Source: an uncultured Oscillospiraceae bacterium (GTDB lineage: Bacteria > Bacillota > Clostridia > Oscillospirales > Oscillospiraceae). Taken from it: a DNA stretch of 41,150 bases. The notes under the pieces were generated by a model. That model made no database searches, was not told the origin of the DNA, and saw only the letters and a list, made by a program, of their open reading frames with translations. Positions 22,263-29,133 of this stretch are shown one piece after another; within the stretch, counting starts at the first letter, position 1, and each line of letters begins with the position of its first letter. A program made the translations under genes and the position numbers. The stretch is from positions 1 through 41,150 of the forward strand of contig CANRLF010000017.1 in the NCBI GenBank assembly GCA_947631395.1. Reading direction: 5' to 3'.

Positions 22263-22338
22263 GTTTTTCGGTTCCCGGCGTAAGCCGGGGAGAAAAACGG
22301 CTAAAATGAATATACTATCCGCCACTGCGGATAGTATA
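22263..22338. repeat. Two further stem-loops upstream of iscS
   Basis: The first, 22263-22298, pairs GTTTTTC...TTCCCGGC with GCCGGGGAGAAAAAC around GTAA. The second, 22311-22338, is the perfect 12-bp stem TATACTATCCGC/GCGGATAGTATA around CACT. Both lie before the mapped iscS promoter, so they act on DNA level, or on a transcript starting at the palindrome at 22225-22255. Confidence 0.6.
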
Positions 22339-22371
22339 ACATATTATTTTCTGAATTACAACAGCGGGATA

Positions 22372-22399
22372 TTGACAAAACCTACTTGCAGGGTATAAA
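22372..22399 (+). promoter_or_regulatory. Promoter of the iscS-nadA-iscU operon
   Basis: Perfect -35 TTGACA (22372-22377) and -10 TATAAA (22394-22399) are separated by 16 bp. The start codon at 22455 follows 55 bp later. Confidence 0.72.
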
Positions 22400-22454
22400 A
22401 TTAACGTCGGCTAACCATGAGAGCCCTTATTTCATAAACCGAGGCGAAATTCAA

Positions 22455-23636
22455 ATGTCAGAAAAGTTCGTTTACGCGGATAACGCGGCCACCACGGCCA
22501 TGTCGAGGACGTGCGTGGACGCCATGATGCCCTATATGACCGAAAATTACGGCAACCCCTCGAGCCTCTATTCAGTTGGCCGCAGTGCCAGAAGGGGCCT
22601 TGACGAGGCCAGAGCCAAGGTGGCGAAGTGCCTGAACGCCGAGCCCGTGGAGATATACTTCACCGGGTGCGGCACGGAGTCGGACAACTGGGCCCTGAAG
22701 GGCATTGCCGAGGCCAAGGCCGCCAAGGGCAAGCACATCATCACCAGCTCCATCGAGCACCACGCCATCACCCACACACTGGACTGGCTCAAGAAGAAGG
22801 GCTATGAGGTCACATACCTCAAGGCCGACTCCAACGGCGGCATAGACCTTCAGGAGCTTGAGGCGTCCATAAGGCCCGACACGATACTCATATCCGTTAT
22901 GATGGCGAATAACGAGATCGGCACCATACTGCCTGTGGCGGAGATAGGCCGCATAGCCCACGAGCACGGGGTGCTGTTCCACACCGACGCCGTCCAGGCC
23001 GCGGGGCACATACCCATCGACGTGAAGGCCATGAACATCGACATGCTAAGCATCTCCGGCCACAAGTTCCACGGCCCCAAGGGCGTGGGCGTACTGTATA
23101 TCCGGAAGGGCATAAGGGTGCCGCAGCTCCTCCACGGCGGCGGCCAGGAGCGCAACCAGCGGTCCGGCACCGAGAACGTGCCGGAGATCATCGGCATGGC
23201 CGCGGCGCTGGAGGAGGCGGTGGAAAACCTGCCTGAGACGATGCCCAGGGTATCCCGGATGCGCGACAGGCTCATAGAGGCCTTTAAGACCATACCGTAC
23301 TCACGGCTCACCGGCGACCCGGTGAACAGACTGCCGGGCATAGCGAGCTTCGTCTTTGAGTGCGTGGAGGGAGAGTCGCTGGTGCTGAGCCTGGACCATG
23401 AGGGCATCTGCGCAAGCTCCGGCTCCGCATGCTCCTCAGTGAGCCTCGACCCCAGCCACGTACTGCTGGCTATCGGCCTTCCCCACGAGGTGGCCCACGG
23501 CTCACTGCGGCTTTCCATCACCGACACGACAACGGACGAGGACATAGATTATATCATTGAGAAGCTGCCGCCTATTATCGAGCGGTTGCGGAGCATGTCG
23601 CCCCTCTGGGAGGACCGGCTGAATGGAAAATTTTAA
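22455..23636 (+). CDS. Cysteine desulfurase (NifS/IscS family)
   Basis: The 393-residue PLP enzyme takes sulfur from cysteine for Fe-S cluster assembly. PLP-binding Lys204 is in SGHKFHGPKG, and the persulfide Cys326 is in CASSGSACSS within a mobile loop. The N-terminal YADNAATT and NYGNPSSLY are typical of group I desulfurases. The ATG at 22455 follows GAGGCG. nadA starts 14 bp before its stop codon, so coupling is tight. The pairing suggests dedicated supply of the [4Fe-4S] cluster of NadA, with the IscU-like scaffold encoded next. Confidence 0.95.
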   Translation: MSEKFVYADNAATTAMSRTCVDAMMPYMTENYGNPSSLYSVGRSARRGLDEARAKVAKCLNAEPVEIYFTGCGTESDNWALKGIAEAKAAKGKHIITSSIEHHAITHTLDWLKKKGYEVTYLKADSNGGIDLQELEASIRPDTILISVMMANNEIGTILPVAEIGRIAHEHGVLFHTDAVQAAGHIPIDVKAMNIDMLSISGHKFHGPKGVGVLYIRKGIRVPQLLHGGGQERNQRSGTENVPEIIGMAAALEEAVENLPETMPRVSRMRDRLIEAFKTIPYSRLTGDPVNRLPGIASFVFECVEGESLVLSLDHEGICASSGSACSSVSLDPSHVLLAIGLPHEVAHGSLRLSITDTTTDEDIDYIIEKLPPIIERLRSMSPLWEDRLNGKF

Positions 23637-24534
23637 TGAGCTCCAGCGGGAGATACTCCGGCTGAAAAAGGAGAAAAACGCCCTTGTGCTGGCCCACTAC
23701 TACGTGCCGCTGGAGGTCCAGGACGTATCGGACTGGGTGTGTGACTCCTTCGCCATGGCCCAGAAGGCCGCGAAGGCGGAAAATGACCTTATCGTCATCT
23801 GCGGCGTGCGCTTCATGGGGGAGAGCGCGAAGATCCTCTCCCCGGAAAAGACCGTCCTGTTGCCGTCCATGGACGCGGGCTGTCCCATGGCGGACATGGT
23901 GACGCCCGAGGACGTGCTGAGGCTCCGGGAGCTCCACCCCGACGCCGCCGTCATGTGCTACGTCAACTCCTCCGCCGCGGTGAAGGCGGTGTCCGACGTG
24001 TGCTGTACAAGCTCCTCGGCCCTGAGGATAGCCAGGGGCCTTGACTGCCGGGAGATAATCTTTGTCCCGGATAAGCACCTGGGCTCCTTTGTGGCCCGGC
24101 AGGTGCCGGAGAAGAAATTCTGGCTCCACCCGGGCTTCTGCCCCACCCACCACAAGATCACCGAGGCGGACATCCTGGCGGCGAAAAGGGCCCATCCGGA
24201 CGCGGTGTTCGCCGTCCACCCGGAGTGCGGCGAGGACGTGGTGAAGTACGGCGACCTCGTGGGCTCCACCGCCGAGATACTTGATTTCGCCCGGAATACC
24301 GACGCCGGCGAGATACTTATCGGCACCGAGAGCGAGATCGTTGAGCGCCTCCGCCGGGAGCTCCCGGAGAAAAAGATCTACGGCGTGGGCAGTACGTTCA
24401 TGTGCGGAAATATGAAGAAGGTGACCCTCCGGGCGCTCTATGAGTGCCTGCGGGATGAGAAATACAGGGTGGAGGTGCCCGAGGCGGAGCTGAAGGCCGC
24501 CCGGAAGAGCCTGGACCTTATGGTAAATTCATAA
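23623..24534 (+). CDS. nadA: Quinolinate synthase NadA
   Basis: The 303-residue enzyme condenses iminoaspartate with dihydroxyacetone phosphate to quinolinate in NAD biosynthesis. It binds one [4Fe-4S] cluster; the three ligands appear as C87 (AGCPMADM), C173 (GFCPTH) and C261 (FMCGNMKK). LAHYYVPLEVQDV and HPECGEDVV are family signatures, and the length is typical. The partner genes nadB and nadC are not in this window, which is unusual for a Firmicute nad cluster. Overlap with the desulfurase gene indicates one operon. Confidence 0.96.
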   Translation: MENFNELQREILRLKKEKNALVLAHYYVPLEVQDVSDWVCDSFAMAQKAAKAENDLIVICGVRFMGESAKILSPEKTVLLPSMDAGCPMADMVTPEDVLRLRELHPDAAVMCYVNSSAAVKAVSDVCCTSSSALRIARGLDCREIIFVPDKHLGSFVARQVPEKKFWLHPGFCPTHHKITEADILAAKRAHPDAVFAVHPECGEDVVKYGDLVGSTAEILDFARNTDAGEILIGTESEIVERLRRELPEKKIYGVGSTFMCGNMKKVTLRALYECLRDEKYRVEVPEAELKAARKSLDLMVNS

Positions 24535-24551
24535 CGAGGAGGAAGTTTGAT

Positions 24552-24998
24552 ATGTATTCCGAAAAGGTCATGGACCACTTCACAAATCCCCGGAACGTGG
24601 GTGAGCTGCCCGACGCCAACGCCATCGGCCAGGTGGGCAACCCCGTCTGCGGAGATATAATGAAGATCTACATGAAGATCGAGAACGGCATCATCGAGAA
24701 GGTCAGCTTCAAGACCTTCGGCTGTGGCGCCGCCATCGCCACAAGCTCCATGTCCACCGAGCTTGTGAAGGGCAAGTCCATCGAGGAGGCCCTGAAGCTG
24801 ACGAACAAGGCGGTGGCCGAGGCCCTGGACGGCCTGCCCCCCCAGAAGCTCCACTGCTCCGTGCTGGCGGAGGAGGGCATAAGGGCGTGTCTGGCCGATT
24901 ACTACAAGCGCAACGGCATCGAGCCGCCCCCGGAGCTCCAGGACGCCACCTGCACCGGCCACTGCGACACCTGCGCAAAGAACGGCACGGAACACTGA
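24552..24998 (+). CDS. IscU/NifU-like Fe-S scaffold with Cys-rich tail
   Basis: The 148-residue protein has the three scaffold cysteines C33 (NPVCGD, with D35), C58 (FGCGAA) and C102 (LHCSVLAEEG). It should build clusters with the desulfurase two genes upstream. The C-terminal extension ends in C134-TGH-C138-DT-C141, a CxxxCxxC group that standard IscU lacks; the same tail is known in some anaerobe IscU-like proteins. GAGGAGGAAG precedes the ATG. A strong terminator follows at 25031. Confidence 0.92.
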   Translation: MYSEKVMDHFTNPRNVGELPDANAIGQVGNPVCGDIMKIYMKIENGIIEKVSFKTFGCGAAIATSSMSTELVKGKSIEEALKLTNKAVAEALDGLPPQKLHCSVLAEEGIRACLADYYKRNGIEPPPELQDATCTGHCDTCAKNGTEH

Positions 24999-25030
24999 AA
25001 AATTTTCGCCGGAAGGGCGGAAAAGAAATA

Positions 25031-25072
25031 CGATTGGCCGTCCCGTTGGGGACGGCCAATCGCGTTATTTTT
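25031..25072 (+). terminator. Terminator of iscS-nadA-iscU operon
   Basis: The perfect 14-bp stem CGATTGGCCGTCCC / GGGACGGCCAATCG with loop GTTG is followed by CGTTATTTTT. The T run overlaps the stop codon of the convergent small gene. Confidence 0.85.
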
Positions 25073-25208
25073 CGTCTTTTTTGTCCGGTTGGGGCTTGTA
25101 GCGTTCGTCGCCGCTTTCGATGTAGAGGATGAAGTCGGCAATCTGGGTGTCCGTCCACCCTTTGGCGCGGAGCCCGATGATCAGTCTGGAGCTTTCCTGC
25201 ATATTCAT
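25065..25208 (-). CDS. 47-residue conserved-style small protein
   Basis: The frame begins MNMQESSRLIIGLRAKGW, continues with TDTQIADFILYIESGD and ends in a charged ERYKPQPDKKDEK tail. AAAGGGGG precedes the ATG at 25208, and a promoter (25230-25258) lies just upstream, so it has its own transcription unit. The helical core (SSRLIIGLRAKGW-T-x-TQI-x-DFILYIE) reads like a small helix-turn-helix or protein-interaction module. I recall similar short proteins in gut Clostridia but no function. It converges on the iscU terminator. Confidence 0.72.
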   Translation of the reverse strand: MNMQESSRLIIGLRAKGWTDTQIADFILYIESGDERYKPQPDKKDEK

Positions 25209-25229
25209 ATGGCCCCCTTTCGCATTTTC

Positions 25230-25258
25230 ACTTTACCATAATTTGATTTGCTTGACAA
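25230..25258 (-). promoter_or_regulatory. Promoter of the 47-residue protein gene
   Basis: On the minus strand, -35 TTGTCA (25253-25258) and -10 TAAAGT (25230-25235) are separated by 17 bp, about 22 bp upstream of the start codon. Confidence 0.5.
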
Positions 25259-25290
25259 GGGGTTTTTGAGCTTTCCTTACAGGAGCTTTA

Positions 25291-26859
25291 TCACACCGGC
25301 TGGCCTTCAGTGCCCTCGGGGGGTTCCATGTCCTCGGGAGGTTCCATGCCCTCCGGGGGTTCCATTCCCTCTGGGGGCTCGGTGCCGTCGGGTTTGGGTC
25401 CGTGGTTGAAGCCGTCGGGGGGAGTGGCGCCGTCGGGGCGCTCGCCGCGGCCGCCGCCGAAGCCGCCGGGACGGCCGCCGAAGCCGCCGACTCCGGCGTC
25501 GCCGGGCTCGGCGGAGGCCACGAGGGTGTCGCCGTTATAGAGGGCGCAGAGGCCGTCAGGGAGGTCGGGGGAGGACACGATAAGAATAGAGAAGGCGTTG
25601 GCGGCGGTCACGTCCGTTATCGGGTGGCCGTCGGCGTCCTTTACGGAGTAGCTGCCGGCGGAGCCGTTCCTCACGTTGAAGATGACGTATTTCTGGGTGC
25701 TGGCGGCGTCGATGGCGTCAAGCATGTTGCCGGTGGCGGCGACGTCGCCGCCGTTTATGATTATGCCCATGTCGGAGTCTATCCCCGCGTCACCGGAGGT
25801 GGCGCAGGCGAAAGAGCGGACCGTGCCGCCGTTAATGACGAGCCAGCCGTTGGAGTCGATGCCGTCTCCCTCGCCGGTGGCGCCGGTGACGGTGATGTTG
25901 AGCTCGCCGGCGTTCACAGTCGTGACGGACACGCCGTCCTCATTTGTGTTTATGCCGTCGTTGTCGGAGACGATGTTAATGACGCCGCCGTTTACCGTCA
26001 GGTGGAGCTCGGAATCCAGGCCCTCGTTTTCGGCGGTTATATTGAGCACACCGTCGTTGCCGGCGACGTTCATGGACATTTTGGAGTAGAGGGCCCCGTC
26101 GTATTTGTGGAGCTTTTTGCTGTCCACCACGCTCTTGCCGTCCTCGCTGAGCTCAACGGATTTATAGATGCGGGCGACGTAGGAGCCGGTCACGTTGTTT
26201 TCCGTGCCGTCGGCCACATATACGTTGGCACCGGCCTTTGAGGTGTCCACGTCAGAGGAGGCGTTGTCCTTGTCGCCGCACTCGTATACATTATAAAATA
26301 TGATGGCGGGGGCGACGGTGCAGGTTATGTCCGCGCCGCTGAGGACCAGGTCCACAACGGCCTCGGGGTCAGTTTCCGCGTCCTCGCCCAGGTCCACGGC
26401 TATCTGGCCGGCGGAGAGCTTGCCGGATATGACGTATGTCCCGGCCTGTGTGATGTGGACAACCGTGTGGGCCGCGGCCTCGTCAGCGTCGTGCTCGTCG
26501 GCCTCACCGCCCTCGCCGTAGGTGAAGTCGTGGCCGGCCTCATAGTAGACGATGTCGTGGGCCAGGTAGACGTCGGCGGTGGGGTCGTCCGTCAGGGCCT
26601 GACCGTCCAATGTGACGCCCTCGTCGGAGAGGACGAGAGACCGCCCCTCAGGGATCGTCACCCGGGAGGAAAGGGGCTTATCCTGGGTCGTGCCGCCCTC
26701 ATCGGAGCTCTCGGGACCCTTCGTGCCGCCCTCATCGGAGCTCTCGGGGCCCTTCGTGCCGCCCTCATCGGAGTTCTCAGAACCCTTCGTGCCGCCGGAG
26801 CAGGCGGCCAGGGACAGGACAAGGGACAGGCAGGTCAGTAAAATCGCGAATTTTTTCAT
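25291..26859 (-). CDS. Carbohydrate-binding beta-helix lipoprotein (Cthe_2159-like)
   Basis: The 522-residue lipoprotein has a lipobox LAAC (Cys20), then three 11-residue repeats of the form GTKGPESSDEG (about 23-55). The central region is a right-handed beta helix (DGVLNITAENEGLDSELHLTVNGGVINI..., NDGINTNEDGV, GDGIDSNGWLVINGG), as in the carbohydrate-binding family of Clostridium thermocellum Cthe_2159. The C-terminus is Gly/Pro-rich with MEPPEG repeats. It is probably displayed on the outer face of the membrane and binds pectin-like or other polysaccharides with calcium; that is inferred from the family. The ATG at 26859 has AAAAGGA upstream. It stands alone, divergent from the glycogen operon. 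Confidence 0.82.
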   Translation of the reverse strand: MKKFAILLTCLSLVLSLAACSGGTKGSENSDEGGTKGPESSDEGGTKGPESSDEGGTTQDKPLSSRVTIPEGRSLVLSDEGVTLDGQALTDDPTADVYLAHDIVYYEAGHDFTYGEGGEADEHDADEAAAHTVVHITQAGTYVISGKLSAGQIAVDLGEDAETDPEAVVDLVLSGADITCTVAPAIIFYNVYECGDKDNASSDVDTSKAGANVYVADGTENNVTGSYVARIYKSVELSEDGKSVVDSKKLHKYDGALYSKMSMNVAGNDGVLNITAENEGLDSELHLTVNGGVINIVSDNDGINTNEDGVSVTTVNAGELNITVTGATGEGDGIDSNGWLVINGGTVRSFACATSGDAGIDSDMGIIINGGDVAATGNMLDAIDAASTQKYVIFNVRNGSAGSYSVKDADGHPITDVTAANAFSILIVSSPDLPDGLCALYNGDTLVASAEPGDAGVGGFGGRPGGFGGGRGERPDGATPPDGFNHGPKPDGTEPPEGMEPPEGMEPPEDMEPPEGTEGQPV

Positions 26860-27172
26860 AGGGATACCGTCCTTTTCAAATTTCAAAAGGAGTATACGCC
26901 GTAAATCTTTCCGTTTTGTGGACTTCCGGTAAATCAAGTGTTAACAAAAATCGTATAATTTATGTCCGACAACAGGCCCGCGGGGCCGCCGATTGTGCAA
27001 TATTTGCAAAAATTAAGAGCAAAATTTGTGATAACAGTAGAAAATAACGAAAACGTGACCCCAAAACACCCGGAAAACGGTGGACAAATCCTCAGGTATG
27101 GTGTATAATGTCATAAGCTATTATGGATCACGGTATCCGGTACATATATAACGGACAAATGAGGTGGAGAAA
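26860..27172. other. Divergent gap lipoprotein / glycogen operon
   Basis: A+T-rich DNA with the perfect small palindrome TGCAA-tat-TTGCA (26996-27008) and the glg promoter at 27081-27109. No gene was found. The minus-strand promoter of the lipoprotein gene could not be fixed. Confidence 0.6.
27081..27109 (+). promoter_or_regulatory. Promoter of the glycogen operon
   Basis: -35 TGGACA (27081-27086) and perfect -10 TATAAT (27104-27109) are separated by 17 bp. No other convincing promoter was seen between here and 40354, so it may drive all seven downstream genes. Confidence 0.75.
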
Positions 27173-29053
27173 ATGCTTTTGACAAACGATCAGCAGTGGG
27201 AATTTGCCGAGGGCACATGGTCACATGCCTATGAGGTCTTTGGCGCTCACAGGGAGAACATAAACGGGCAGGACGGCTGGAGCTTCACGCTCTGGGCCCC
27301 GGGGGCAAAGTCCGTGCGTCTCACCGGATCCTGGTGCGACTGGGTCCCTGACAGGCACTATATGGAGTGCGACGACAGGGGCGTCTGGCGCATATTCATG
27401 CCGGGCCTCAACGCCGGCGAGAGCTACAAGTACGTGGTGGAGGCAAAGGACGGGCGGCTCCTATTCAAGGCCGACCCCTACGGCTTCGGGAGCGAGTGCC
27501 CGCCGGAGACGGCCTCCAGGGTGGTGGACATATACTCCTACGACTGGACCGACGACAAGTGGATGGCAAAGCGGGCAAAGCAGAATCACCGTGAGCGCCC
27601 ACTCAATATATATGAGGTCCACCTGGGCTCCTGGCGCCGCCATGAGGACGGCACCATGCTGTCCTACCGGGAGCTGGCTGAGACGCTGGTGCCCTACGCT
27701 GTGGATATGGGCTACACCCACATAGAGCTTATGCCCGTTATGGAGCACCCCTTTGACGGCAGCTGGGGCTACCAGCTGACGGGCTACTATACGCCCACCG
27801 CCCGCTACGGCGAGCCTAAGGATTTCGCCTATTTTATGAACGCCGCCCACATGGCGGGGCTCGGGGTGATACTTGACTGGGCTCCGGCCCATTTTTGCCG
27901 GGACGCCCACGGACTTGGGGAGTTCATCGGCGAGCCCCTTTACGAGGGTGGCTCACATCCCCAGTGGGGCACATATAAATTCGACGTGAAAAAGGGCGAG
28001 GTGCGGTCCTTCCTCCTGTCCAACGCCAACTTCTGGCTGGAACGCTATCACGCGGACGGCATAAGGGTGGACGGCGTCACGAGTATGCTGTACCTCAATT
28101 TCGGCATCGACGACGAGCGTCTGAAGAAGCACGCCCCCGACGGCACGGAGCACGACTATGACTCCATAGCTCTGATACAGAAGATAAACTCCACCGTGGC
28201 CAGGGAGCACCCGGACGTTATGATGATCGCCGAGGAGTCCACCGCCTGGCCCCTGGTCACATACCCGCCCGATGACGGGGGACTGGGCTTCCACTACAAG
28301 TGGGACATGGGCTGGATGCACGACACCCTCAACTACATGAAAACGGATTTCCCCTATAGGCCCGGCAGCCATGGGGGACTGACCTTCTCTATGATGTACG
28401 CCTTCAACGAAAACTTCATCCTGGCGCTGTCCCACGACGAGGTGGTCCACGGCAAGGCGTCGCTTATCGGGCGTATGCCCGGGGATTACTGGCGGCAGTT
28501 CGCGGGGCTCAGGTCTCTGATGCTGTATCAGATGCTCCACTCGGGGGCAAAGCACAACTTCATGGGCGCGGAGATAGCCCAGTTCATCGAGTGGCGCTAC
28601 TACGAGGGGCTTGAGTGGAAGCTTCTGGATTACGAGGCCCACCGGAAGCACCAGCAGTACATAAAGGAGCTAAACCACCTGTTCACCGGCGAGAAGGCCC
28701 TGTACCAGTATAACTACACCTGGGACGGCTTTGAGTGGCTGGACGCCGACGACGCCAAGCAGTCGATACTGACCTTCATCCGCCACGGCAAGAGGCCCAC
28801 CGAGGACCTTGTGTGCCTGCTGAGCTTCGTGCCGGAGACGTATGACCAGTTCCGCATAGGCGTTCCCAGGAAGGGCACGTATGTGGAGCTGTTCAACTCC
28901 GACGACCAGCGGTTCGGCGGCTCGGGGAGGATCAATCCTGAGCGCCTGGAGGCGGAGAAGATCCCCGCCCACGGGAAGAAATACTCCGTTGTGGTCCGCA
29001 CCCCGCCGATAGGTGGACTCATACTCAAGCGTTTACCGCCTGAAAAGGCGTAA
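27173..29053 (+). CDS. glgB: 1,4-alpha-glucan branching enzyme GlgB
   Basis: The 626-residue enzyme makes alpha-1,6 branches in glycogen. An N-terminal CBM48 (WSFTLWAPGAKSVRLTGSW) precedes the GH13 barrel. Catalytic residues are visible: nucleophile Asp in GIRVDGVTSML, acid/base Glu in MIAEEST, and the third Asp in LSHDEVVHGK. DWAPAHF is conserved. The family usually has RVDAV; RVDGV here is a mild variant. The ATG at 27173 follows GAGGTGG; a GTG at 27164 overlaps that site. The length suits short-N-terminus Clostridial GlgB. It is the first gene of the operon. Confidence 0.95.
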   Translation: MLLTNDQQWEFAEGTWSHAYEVFGAHRENINGQDGWSFTLWAPGAKSVRLTGSWCDWVPDRHYMECDDRGVWRIFMPGLNAGESYKYVVEAKDGRLLFKADPYGFGSECPPETASRVVDIYSYDWTDDKWMAKRAKQNHRERPLNIYEVHLGSWRRHEDGTMLSYRELAETLVPYAVDMGYTHIELMPVMEHPFDGSWGYQLTGYYTPTARYGEPKDFAYFMNAAHMAGLGVILDWAPAHFCRDAHGLGEFIGEPLYEGGSHPQWGTYKFDVKKGEVRSFLLSNANFWLERYHADGIRVDGVTSMLYLNFGIDDERLKKHAPDGTEHDYDSIALIQKINSTVAREHPDVMMIAEESTAWPLVTYPPDDGGLGFHYKWDMGWMHDTLNYMKTDFPYRPGSHGGLTFSMMYAFNENFILALSHDEVVHGKASLIGRMPGDYWRQFAGLRSLMLYQMLHSGAKHNFMGAEIAQFIEWRYYEGLEWKLLDYEAHRKHQQYIKELNHLFTGEKALYQYNYTWDGFEWLDADDAKQSILTFIRHGKRPTEDLVCLLSFVPETYDQFRIGVPRKGTYVELFNSDDQRFGGSGRINPERLEAEKIPAHGKKYSVVVRTPPIGGLILKRLPPEKA

Positions 29054-29056
29054 ATC

Positions 29057-29072
29057 CGGCGGGAGCTCCCGC
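29057..29072. terminator. Hairpin between glgB and glgP
   Basis: GGCGGGAGCTCCCGCC is a perfect palindrome directly after the glgB stop. No T run follows, so it is more likely an mRNA-processing or stability element than a full terminator. Confidence 0.4.
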
Positions 29073-29133
29073 CACGCCCTCCCCGGAGGGAAGGACGGAT
29101 AAATTCATTTCATTCAAATTCAAGGAGACACAC

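Larger units (their letters stand above)
22086..22371. other. Divergent intergenic region rex / iscS with three stem-loops
   Basis: No gene is supported. A GC-rich rex leader (22086-22223) is followed by three consecutive inverted repeats (22225-22255, 22263-22298, 22311-22338) and an A+T-rich tract leading into the iscS promoter. Confidence 0.7.

Noticed and set aside
22261-22398. Possible small protein starting at the ATG near 22261 upstream of iscS
   Set aside because: No ribosome binding site, and the frame crosses two perfect stem-loops and the iscS promoter.
27040-27065. Possible catabolite-responsive element (ACGAAAACGTGACC) upstream of the glg promoter
   Set aside because: At least three mismatches to the CcpA consensus at conserved positions; too weak to call.
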